Of a stretch of DNA of 64,000 nt, positions 19,354-26,803 are shown in pieces. This DNA is from Microtetraspora glauca (GTDB lineage: Bacteria > Actinomycetota > Actinomycetes > Streptosporangiales > Streptosporangiaceae), in the NCBI GenBank assembly GCA_001570385.1, contig BBYL01000016.1, forward strand, positions 124,001 to 188,000, given 5' to 3'. Under the pieces are notes generated by a model. It had not been told where the DNA came from. It saw nothing but the letters and a program-made list of their open reading frames with translations, and did not search any database. The translations under genes and the position numbers were made by a program. Each line of letters starts with the position of its first letter. The stretch's first letter is position 1.

Positions 19354-19854
19354 TCACATCTCGACGGGGTGCAGCCGGCCCGTGTGCACGTCGTAGATCG
19401 CGCCGCCGACGACGAGATCCTGCGGCAGGAACGGACTCGTCCTGATGCGGACCAGGTCGTGCCTGAGCGCGGCGTCCTGGTCGGGAACCGTCTTGAACTC
19501 CAGGCTGCGGGTGTCCACGCCGTACTGGTCGGAGATGAGCTGGTGGACGTCGTCGTCGGTGGACTTGGACATCCGGCAGTCGGTGTGCGGCATGACGAGG
19601 ACGCGGTTCACGCCGAGCAGGTAGACGGCGAGGACGAGCGTGCGAAGGACGTCGTCGGTCACCCGCGCTCCCGCGTTCCTGATGATCTTCGCGTCGCCCG
19701 CCTTCAGGCCGAGAAGCCCCAGCGGGTCGATCCGCGAGTCCATGCAGGTCACCATGGCGAGGCCGCGGGCGGCCTGACCGGTCAGATCGGAGTACGGGAA
19801 GGTGCGGGCGTATTCTTCGTTGGCCGCGAGTAGATCGTCGAACTTACCTGTCAT
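19354..19854 (-). CDS. Beta-class carbonic anhydrase
   Basis: 166 residues from ATG 19854. Start choice: the upstream extension to 20082 is low-complexity Arg/Gly/Ser and overlaps no homologous region. Zinc ligands are C37 (in VTCMDSRIDP, with the D39-R41 dyad), H90 and C93 (HTDCR). The protein lacks the longer C-terminus of plant enzymes and matches the short Rv1284-like actinobacterial type. It hydrates CO2 to bicarbonate in the cytoplasm, feeding carboxylases such as the acyl-CoA carboxylase encoded at 37.9 kb. Monocistronic. Confidence 0.94.
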   Translation of the reverse strand: MTGKFDDLLAANEEYARTFPYSDLTGQAARGLAMVTCMDSRIDPLGLLGLKAGDAKIIRNAGARVTDDVLRTLVLAVYLLGVNRVLVMPHTDCRMSKSTDDDVHQLISDQYGVDTRSLEFKTVPDQDAALRHDLVRIRTSPFLPQDLVVGGAIYDVHTGRLHPVEM

Positions 19855-20135
19855 GAGAAAGATGTTCCCGCACGCGCGTTTCGTGATTCTTTCCGGGGTC
19901 TCTCCATGGCGCCGATCGCCCCGTCCGCTGCCCCGGTCGACGAGGAGACTTCCGCCGCCCTGGCTACGCGGCGGGGCTTCCGGCGCCGTCGTTCGCGATC
20001 TGGAGCGTGCGGACCCGGCCGTGGTGCCGTTGCCGCCGCTGACCCTCGTCATGAGCATCAGGGTCGGCCGCGGCTCCGGCATGTCCCGGAGCCGCGCCGC
20101 CGCCTGATGTCACGCCGTCGGCGGATGACCGGGCG

Positions 20136-22667
20136 CTATTCCGGCCCGCCGGCAGGGGAGCCGTCCTCGGCGTCCTCGCCCGCAGGCCGCCCGTCGCGTG
20201 TCTCCGGGGTCAGGTCCGTACCGCCCAGCGCGCCGCCGATCGCGGCGACCGTGTGGGTGAGCCGGACGCCGGAACCGTCGCGGCGGCCCAGCTCCTCGGG
20301 CAGCGGGACCGGCTTGCCGGTCGAGGAGACGGCCTTCGCCGGAGCGGGACCGGCCCAGGCGAGCAGGAGCACGTCCTCGCCCTTGAGGAACCGCTGGGCC
20401 CGGACACCGCCGGTCGCCCGCCCCTTGGGCGGGAACTCGGCGTAGTCGGAGACCTTGCCGCCTCCCACCTGGGTGCCGGGCAGGGCGGTCGAGGAACCGG
20501 CGATCGTGACGACGCGGGCCTCCTGGGCGGGATCGACCACGCCGAACCAGATCACCCGGGTGTCGTCGTCGACGCGGATGCCGGCCATTCCGCCCGCCGG
20601 ACGACCCTGCGGGCGTACGGACGAGGCGGGGAAGCGCAGCATCTGCGCGTCGGAGGTGATGAAGACCAGATCGTGGTCGGCGGAGGTGAGCTCGGCCGCG
20701 CCGACGACGGTGTCCCCGTCACGGAGGCCGATGACCTCGAACTCGTCGCGGTTGGCCGGGTATTCGGGGACGACCCGCTTGACCACGCCCTGGGCGGTGC
20801 CGAGGGCGAGTCCGGGGCCGTCGAGATCGAGCGAGCCCAGGCCCACCACGGTCTCGCCGGGATTCAGCTTGACGAACTCCGAGACCGGATGCCCACCGGC
20901 CAGCGACGGCGGATTGGCCGATGGCGGCAGCGTCGGCAGGTCGACCACGGGGACGCGGATCAGTCGTCCCAGCGAGGTGACCACACCCACCTCGGTCCTG
21001 ACCGTGCCGCGTACCACCGACACCAGCACGTCGTGCGCGGCGCGCTCGCCCTCCATGGCGAGCGGCGAGGCGTCGGTCGTGCGGGCCAGGAGCCCGGTCG
21101 ACGACAGCAGGACCAGGCACGGGTCGTCGGCCACCTCGAGCGGCACGGCGGCGGTGAGTGCCGCGCCGGAGGACTCCAGCAGGATCGTGCGGCGGGGCGT
21201 GCCGTACGTCTTGGCGACCTCGGCGAGCTCCTTGGAGACGACCTGGCGGAGCCGCTCCTCCGAGGAGAGGATCTCGGTGAGCGCGGCGATCTCCGCGGAC
21301 AGGGTCTCCTTCTCGCGGTCGAGCTCCAGCTTGTCGTAGCGGGTGATGCGGCGCAGCGGGGTGTCCAGGATGTAGTTCGCCTGGATCTCGCTCAGCTCGA
21401 ACGCCTCGACCAGGCCCGCGCGAGCCTGGGCGGAGTCGTCGGAGGAACGGATGATGCGGATGACCTCGTCGATGTTCAGCAGCGCGACGATGAGGCCGTC
21501 CACCAGGTGGAGGCGCTCCTCGCGCTTGCGCCGCCGGTAGGCCGAGCGGCGGCGGACCACGTCGAGGCGGTGGTCGACGTAGACCTGCAGCAGCTCGCGC
21601 AGGCCGAGCGTGCGCGGCTGGCCGTCGACCAGCGCGACGTTGTTGATGCCGAAGGTCTCCTCCATCGGCGTGAGCCGGTAGAGCTCGTCGAGCACGGCCT
21701 CGGGGTGGAAGCCGTTCTTGATCTCGATGACCAGGCGCAGGCCCTTGTGCCGGTCGGTCAGGTCCTTCAGGTCGGAGATGCCGTTGAGCTTCTTGGCGGT
21801 CACCAGTTCCTTGATCTTGGTGACCACGCGCTCGGGACCGACGTTGTAGGGCAGCTCGGTGACCACGATGCCCTTGCGGCGCGGCGTGACCTGCTCGATC
21901 GTGGCCTTGGCCCGCATCTTGAAGGTGCCCCGGCCCTTCTCGTACGCGTCCCGGACGCCGGAGAGGCCGATGATCATGCCGCCGGTCGGCAGGTCGGGCC
22001 CGGGGACGAAGCGCATGAGCTCGTCGAGCGTGGCGTTCGGCCGCTTGATCAGATGCCGGGCCGCCGCGATGACCTCGACCAGGTTGTGCGGCGCCATGTT
22101 GGTCGCCATGCCGACGGCGATGCCCGTCGCCCCGTTGACCAGGAGGTTGGGGAAGGCCGCGGGCAGGACGGACGGCTCGGTCTCCTGCCCGTCGTAGTTG
22201 GGCTTGAAGTCGACCGTGTCCTCGTCGATCGACTGCACCATGAGCATCGCCGAGGCGGCGAGCCTGGCCTCGGTGTACCGCATCGCGGCGGGCAGGTCGT
22301 CCGGCGAGCCGAAGTTGCCGTGCCCGTCGACCAGCGGCAGGCGCATCGAGAACGGCTGGGCCATGCGCACCAGCGCGTCGTAGATGGCGCTGTCACCGTG
22401 GGGGTGCAGCTTGCCCATGACGTCGCCGACGACGCGTGACGACTTCACATGGCCGCGATCGGGACGCAGTCCCATCTCGCTCATGGAGTAGAGGATGCGG
22501 CGCTGCACCGGCTTCAGTCCGTCACGGGCGTCCGGGAGCGCGCGCTGGTAGATCACCGAGTACGCGTACTCCAGGTAGCTGGCGCGCATCTCCTCGGATA
22601 CGTCGATATCGACGATCCGCTCTTCGAAGTCCTCGTCCGGCGGGGGTGTGGTCGTGCGTCGGGCCAT
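20136..22667 (-). CDS. parC: DNA topoisomerase IV subunit A (GyrA/ParC type)
   Basis: 843 residues from ATG 22667; ATG 22676 is also possible, and neither has a clear ribosome site. The winged-helix region has LKPVQRRILYSM and KLHPHGDSAIYDALVRMAQPF, with S93 and D97 of the quinolone-resistance region in the susceptible state. The catalytic tyrosine is Y131 in AAMRYTEARL. The tower and coiled-coil region follow, and then a C-terminal beta-pinwheel of six blade-like repeats (about residues 500-800; VTSLGRLIRVPV, GVVKRVVPEYP, ARVVTIAGSSTAL). It works with ParE to separate replicated chromosomes. It is read away from the acetyltransferase and RecQ genes, and toward parE. Confidence 0.94.
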   Translation of the reverse strand: MARRTTTPPPDEDFEERIVDIDVSEEMRASYLEYAYSVIYQRALPDARDGLKPVQRRILYSMSEMGLRPDRGHVKSSRVVGDVMGKLHPHGDSAIYDALVRMAQPFSMRLPLVDGHGNFGSPDDLPAAMRYTEARLAASAMLMVQSIDEDTVDFKPNYDGQETEPSVLPAAFPNLLVNGATGIAVGMATNMAPHNLVEVIAAARHLIKRPNATLDELMRFVPGPDLPTGGMIIGLSGVRDAYEKGRGTFKMRAKATIEQVTPRRKGIVVTELPYNVGPERVVTKIKELVTAKKLNGISDLKDLTDRHKGLRLVIEIKNGFHPEAVLDELYRLTPMEETFGINNVALVDGQPRTLGLRELLQVYVDHRLDVVRRRSAYRRRKREERLHLVDGLIVALLNIDEVIRIIRSSDDSAQARAGLVEAFELSEIQANYILDTPLRRITRYDKLELDREKETLSAEIAALTEILSSEERLRQVVSKELAEVAKTYGTPRRTILLESSGAALTAAVPLEVADDPCLVLLSSTGLLARTTDASPLAMEGERAAHDVLVSVVRGTVRTEVGVVTSLGRLIRVPVVDLPTLPPSANPPSLAGGHPVSEFVKLNPGETVVGLGSLDLDGPGLALGTAQGVVKRVVPEYPANRDEFEVIGLRDGDTVVGAAELTSADHDLVFITSDAQMLRFPASSVRPQGRPAGGMAGIRVDDDTRVIWFGVVDPAQEARVVTIAGSSTALPGTQVGGGKVSDYAEFPPKGRATGGVRAQRFLKGEDVLLLAWAGPAPAKAVSSTGKPVPLPEELGRRDGSGVRLTHTVAAIGGALGGTDLTPETRDGRPAGEDAEDGSPAGGPE

Positions 22668-22862
22668 ATCGAACATTGTGCCGATGACAGGGAGTGGTCG
22701 CGACTTGGCCGCGATTCCCGCCCCATTGGTCCGATTTAATCCCGCTTGTCATGCTTCCCTTGTGCCCGGCCTTGCCTGAGCGGCAGCCGTGGCAGGCGGT
22801 GACCCTGGGAAGCGGCGATCGCGGGGGCGGTGACTGTGGCGGGGCGGTGACCGGGGCGGGTG

Positions 22863-23450
22863 TCAGCGGGGGTCGGGCAGCGGGCGCATGGCTCCCGGCC
22901 ACGGTCCCGGCGTGCCGCCCTCGTCCGCGTCGCCCGGGACGTTCAGCCGGGTGTCGTAGAGCCTGAAGCCACGCGCCCGGTAGTTCGCCAGGGCGGCCGG
23001 GCCGTCGAGGGAGCAGGTGTGCAGCCAGACGCGCCGGGTGGGCTCCAGGTCCGGCCAGCGGTCGGCCATGTCCCACGCGTGTGCCGTACCGGCCGAGAGC
23101 AGGTGCCCGCCCACCCCCAGGCCGATGGCGTACGGCAGGAGCCCGAAACTGGAGATCTCCACGACGCCGCCGTCCTGGGCGACCAGCTCCACGTAACCGG
23201 CGGGGGTGCCGTCGCGCCACGCGACCCAGGTCTCCGTGCCCGGCCGGTCCAGCCACTCCATCCACTGGCGCCAGGTCCACGGCAGGCGTTCTGTCCACTG
23301 CCAGTCGCCGCCGACGGCCGTGTAGAGGAACCGGCTGAACTCGGGGGAGGGGATCTCCGCGCGGACGATGTCCACGGGGACTTTCGGCTCACGCGCGGGG
23401 AGCAGGTCGCCGGGACCGGTCTGCTCCAGGTACCAGGTGGTCACGTCCAT
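22863..23450 (-). CDS. GNAT family N-acetyltransferase
   Basis: 195 residues from ATG 23450; ATG 23465 is an alternative five codons earlier. The GNAT core is seen at WVAWRDGTPAGYVELVAQDGG and ISSFGLLPYAIGLGVGGHLLSAG (acetyl-CoA loop GLGVGGHL), then CSLDGPAALANYRARGFRLYDT. It belongs to the type with an N-terminal WTERLPWTWRQWMEWL region, found as short acetyltransferases in actinomycetes. The substrate is unknown. It is divergent from recQ, whose start lies about 80 bp away. The 186-bp gap toward parC holds only GGCGGTGAC-type short repeats. Confidence 0.9.
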   Translation of the reverse strand: MDVTTWYLEQTGPGDLLPAREPKVPVDIVRAEIPSPEFSRFLYTAVGGDWQWTERLPWTWRQWMEWLDRPGTETWVAWRDGTPAGYVELVAQDGGVVEISSFGLLPYAIGLGVGGHLLSAGTAHAWDMADRWPDLEPTRRVWLHTCSLDGPAALANYRARGFRLYDTRLNVPGDADEGGTPGPWPGAMRPLPDPR

Positions 23451-23530
23451 AGCGGATTCATCCAACCATGTCCGGCGCTGTGACCGGGACGGGGCACGAA
23501 CAGTCGGGGGGAACTGATAGCAAGGACCCT

Positions 23531-25648
23531 GTGACAGCAGAAGTGGCAGGGGAAGAGCAGGCGCTGCGCGACGAGGCGGAGGCGCGTCTGCGGGCGCTCG
23601 CCGGAGAGGGCGCGCGGTTGCGCGACGACCAGTGGTCGGCGATCAAGGCCCTGGTGATGGACCGGCGGCGTGCCCTCGTCGTGCAGCGCACCGGCTGGGG
23701 CAAGTCGGCCGTCTACTTCGTCGCGACCGCGCTGCTGCGCGAGCTCGGCGAGGGGCCGACCGTGATCGTCTCGCCGCTCCTCGCCCTGATGCGCAACCAG
23801 ATCGCGGCGGCGGAGCGCGCGGGCATCCACGCCGCGACGATCAACTCGGCCAACCCCGAGGAGTGGGAGAAGATCTACGCCCAGGTCGCCGAGGGCATGA
23901 TCGACGTGCTGCTGGTCAGCCCCGAGCGGCTGAACAACCCCGACTTCCGCGACCAGGTGCTGCCAGAGCTGGCCGAGAGCGCCGGGCTCGTGGTGATCGA
24001 CGAGGCCCACTGCATCTCCGACTGGGGACACGACTTCCGGCCCGACTACCGCCGGCTGCGCACGATGCTGACCGAGCTCCCGCCCGGCATCCCCGTCCTC
24101 GCCACCACCGCGACCGCCAACGCGCGGGTGACCAGGGACGTCGCCGAGCAGCTCGCGGCGAGCCCCGAGTGGGACGATCCCGCCGCCCCGCTGGTCCTGC
24201 GCGGTGCCCTGGAGCGTGAGAGCCTGCACCTGTCCGTCGTACGGCTCCGCAACGCCGAGCAACGCCTGGCCTGGCTGGCCAGGACGCTGCACGAGCTGCC
24301 GGGGTCGGGCATCGTCTACACGCTGACCGTCGCCGCCGCCCAGGAGATCGCGGCGTACCTGCGCGAGCAGGGGCACCGGGTCGCCGCCTATTCCGGGCAG
24401 ACAGACCCCGCGGAGCGGCTCGCCGCGGAGGACGACCTCCTGGGGAACCGGATCAAGGCGCTGGTCGCCACCTCCGCTCTGGGCATGGGCTTCGACAAGC
24501 CGGACCTCGGATTCGTCGTCCACGTCGGCGCTCCGGCGTCCCCCGTGGCGTACTACCAGCAGGTCGGCCGCGCGGGCCGCGGGGTGGAGAAGGCCGAGGT
24601 GATCCTGCTGCCGGGTGCCGAGGACAGGGAGATCTGGTCCTACTTCGCCTCGCTGGCGTTCCCGCCCGAGCAGGTGGTCCGGGCCACGCTCGCGGCGCTG
24701 TCCGAGGAGGGCATGCTGTCCACGGCCGCCCTGGAGACCCGGGTGAATCTCAGCCGGAGCCGGCTGGAGATGATGCTCAAGGTCCTCGACGTCGACGGCG
24801 CGGTCCGCAGGGTGAAGGGCGGCTGGGAGCCCACCGGAGAGCCCTGGGAGTACGACACCGACCGCTACCAGCGGGTCGCCGCAGAGCGCAAGGCCGAGCA
24901 GGAGGCCATGCTCGGCTACATCTCCACCACGGAGTGCCGGGAGGGCTACCTCCGCCGCCACCTCGACGACGACGAGGCGCGCCCGTGCGGCCGGTGCGAC
25001 AACTGCACCGGAGCCCACCGCTCACCGGACGTCGCGGCCGAGGACGTCCAGGCCGCGCACGAGCGCCTGGTCCGGCCGGGAGTGGACCTGGAGCCCAGGC
25101 GGCAGTGGCCGACCGGCCTCGCCGACCTGAAGGGCAGGATCAAGCCCGAGCTGTCGGCCGGGACGGGCCGGGTGCTCGGCAGGCTCACCGACATCGGCTG
25201 GGGCACCCGGCTGCGCGAACTGCTCGCCCAGCAGGACGGGCCCGTTCCCGACGACGTGTTCGCCGCCGTGGTGGGAGTGCTCAAGTCGTGGGACTGGGAG
25301 GAGCGGCCGGTGGCGGTGGTCAGCGTCCCGTCCGGCTCGCGTCCCCTGCTCGTCCGCAGCCTCGCCGAGAGGCTCGCGCGGATCGGCCGCCTGGAATACC
25401 TGGGAGAGCTGGGATACCGCGGCGGATCACCGGGACGGCAGTACAACAGCGCCCAGCGGGTCAACGCCGTCCGGGGCACCCTGGCGATGCCGCGTGAGCT
25501 CGCGGAGCGGATCGCCGCGGCGGGCGGCCCGGTCCTGCTGGTCGACGACCGGGTGGACACCGGCTGGACGATGACCCTCGCCGCGGCGCAGATCCGGCAC
25601 GCGGGAGCGCCCGCTGTGCTGCCCCTGGCCCTCGCGGTGACGTCCTGA
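23531..25648 (+). CDS. recQ: RecQ family ATP-dependent DNA helicase with C-terminal phosphoribosyltransferase-like domain
   Basis: 705 residues. GTG 23531 has AAGGA upstream; ATG 23468 extends the frame by 21 low-complexity codons without a site. RecA-like domain 1 has DDQWSAIKALV (motif 0), Walker A QRTGWGKSAVYF and the DEAH box VIDEAHCISDWGHDFRPDYR. Domain 2 has ALGMGFDKPDL and motif VI YYQQVGRAGRG. A Cys cluster (CREGYLRRHLDDDEARPCGRC plus DNC) supplies the RecQ zinc site. The last 200 residues are not HRDC. They end in VLLVDDRVDTGWTMTLAA, the PRPP-binding loop form of phosphoribosyltransferases (VDDxxxTG). It unwinds 3'-tailed duplexes; the extra domain's role is unknown. Confidence 0.92.
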   Translation: MTAEVAGEEQALRDEAEARLRALAGEGARLRDDQWSAIKALVMDRRRALVVQRTGWGKSAVYFVATALLRELGEGPTVIVSPLLALMRNQIAAAERAGIHAATINSANPEEWEKIYAQVAEGMIDVLLVSPERLNNPDFRDQVLPELAESAGLVVIDEAHCISDWGHDFRPDYRRLRTMLTELPPGIPVLATTATANARVTRDVAEQLAASPEWDDPAAPLVLRGALERESLHLSVVRLRNAEQRLAWLARTLHELPGSGIVYTLTVAAAQEIAAYLREQGHRVAAYSGQTDPAERLAAEDDLLGNRIKALVATSALGMGFDKPDLGFVVHVGAPASPVAYYQQVGRAGRGVEKAEVILLPGAEDREIWSYFASLAFPPEQVVRATLAALSEEGMLSTAALETRVNLSRSRLEMMLKVLDVDGAVRRVKGGWEPTGEPWEYDTDRYQRVAAERKAEQEAMLGYISTTECREGYLRRHLDDDEARPCGRCDNCTGAHRSPDVAAEDVQAAHERLVRPGVDLEPRRQWPTGLADLKGRIKPELSAGTGRVLGRLTDIGWGTRLRELLAQQDGPVPDDVFAAVVGVLKSWDWEERPVAVVSVPSGSRPLLVRSLAERLARIGRLEYLGELGYRGGSPGRQYNSAQRVNAVRGTLAMPRELAERIAAAGGPVLLVDDRVDTGWTMTLAAAQIRHAGAPAVLPLALAVTS

Positions 25649-25712
25649 CCGTCGCCGTACACCCCGGACCGTACGGACGGGGCCGTACGGACGGGGGCGG
25701 GCGGACCGAGAG

Positions 25713-26606
25713 TCAGAGGCGGGGGCGGGCGCCGAGGTAGGAGATGCACTTGGCGGCGAGGGCGTTCCCCGCCGCCAGGGCCTCCGCCGGCGGCTTGCCG
25801 GCCAGCCACGGAGGCAGGAACCCGGCGGCGAACGCGTCACCCGCGCCGGTGCCGTCCACGACCCGCTCGACCGTCTCGGCGGACGCGCGGACCGGCTCGG
25901 CCCGGCTGTTGGTGTACCAGAGGGCGCCCTCTTTGTTGAGCTTGATCACGACCTGCGGGAACCAGGCCGTGAGCACCTTCGCCGCGGCGGCGGGGTCGTC
26001 CCGGCCGGTCAGCACCTTGGCCTGGTCGGCGTTGGCGAGCAGCAGCTTGGCGCCGTGGGTCCACTCCAGGAACGGCTCGGCACCGGTGCGCTCCACGGGA
26101 GCGGCCGAGGCGCAGTCGACGGAGATCGACATCCCGGCCCGCCGGGCCAGGTCGAGCGCGGCCAGGCCGGCGTCGCGCGAACCCTCGTTGATGAGTGTGT
26201 ATCCCGACATGTGCAGGTGGGCGCCGCCGCTGAACAGGTCGCGCGGCAGGTCCTCGGGCGCGAGGGCCGCGTTGGCACCGGGATCGGACAGCATGGTCCG
26301 CTCGCCCTTGTGGGTGACGAGCACCACGCAGGTGCCCGTCGGCCGCTCGGGGTCCATCACGAGCCGGGCGTCCACGCCGTAGCCCATCAACTCCATGTCG
26401 CGGTTACGGCCGGTGATGTCGGCGCCGCGACGACCGATGAAGGCGACCTCGTTGCCCTCCACGGCCAGCCAGGAGGAGATGTTCGCCCCCGAGCCGCCAC
26501 CGTGCATGGTCACGACCGCCGGGGTGTCGCTCGCCCTCGCGAGGGGGAAGCGGGCGCGCGCGACCGCATCGGTCATGAGATCGCCCACCACGACGACCCG
26601 CGTCAT
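25713..26606 (-). CDS. PfkB family carbohydrate kinase
   Basis: 297 residues from ATG 26606. It shows the PfkB family layout: N-terminal GGGSGANISSWLAVEGNEVAFIGRRGAD (signature 1 region), a lid strand area, and the C-terminal VDGTGAGDAFAAGFL, which carries the anion hole and catalytic Asp of signature 2. It phosphorylates a sugar or nucleoside with ATP; the substrate is not evident. The gene stands alone, convergent with recQ. The 64-bp gap holds two copies of CGTACGGACGGGG. Confidence 0.92.
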   Translation of the reverse strand: MTRVVVVGDLMTDAVARARFPLARASDTPAVVTMHGGGSGANISSWLAVEGNEVAFIGRRGADITGRNRDMELMGYGVDARLVMDPERPTGTCVVLVTHKGERTMLSDPGANAALAPEDLPRDLFSGGAHLHMSGYTLINEGSRDAGLAALDLARRAGMSISVDCASAAPVERTGAEPFLEWTHGAKLLLANADQAKVLTGRDDPAAAAKVLTAWFPQVVIKLNKEGALWYTNSRAEPVRASAETVERVVDGTGAGDAFAAGFLPPWLAGKPPAEALAAGNALAAKCISYLGARPRL

Positions 26607-26790
26607 GATGTCACCACCTTGCCAGCTGCTCGTGGAGGTGAGTCCGCCGCAGGGGTCGGCGTCCTCGCCGGGCTATGAGGGCTATGCCGAGAAACTTAAC
26701 AGCTTCCGGCCACGTCGTGGGGAATTGGGTCGTCACTCTGTCGGAGTCGATGCACAAGCGTTGCCCAGCCAGACGATTCCGCGCCGGGAC

Positions 26791-26796
26791 TACCCT
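26791..26796 (+). promoter_or_regulatory. Probable -10 element, leaderless acetyltransferase/synthetase gene
   Basis: TACCCT lies 7 nt before GTG 26804 with no Shine-Dalgarno between them, the expected layout for a leaderless mRNA. This supports GTG 26804 over the earlier ATG 26675. Confidence 0.5.
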
Positions 26797-26803
26797 CGAA
26801 ACC

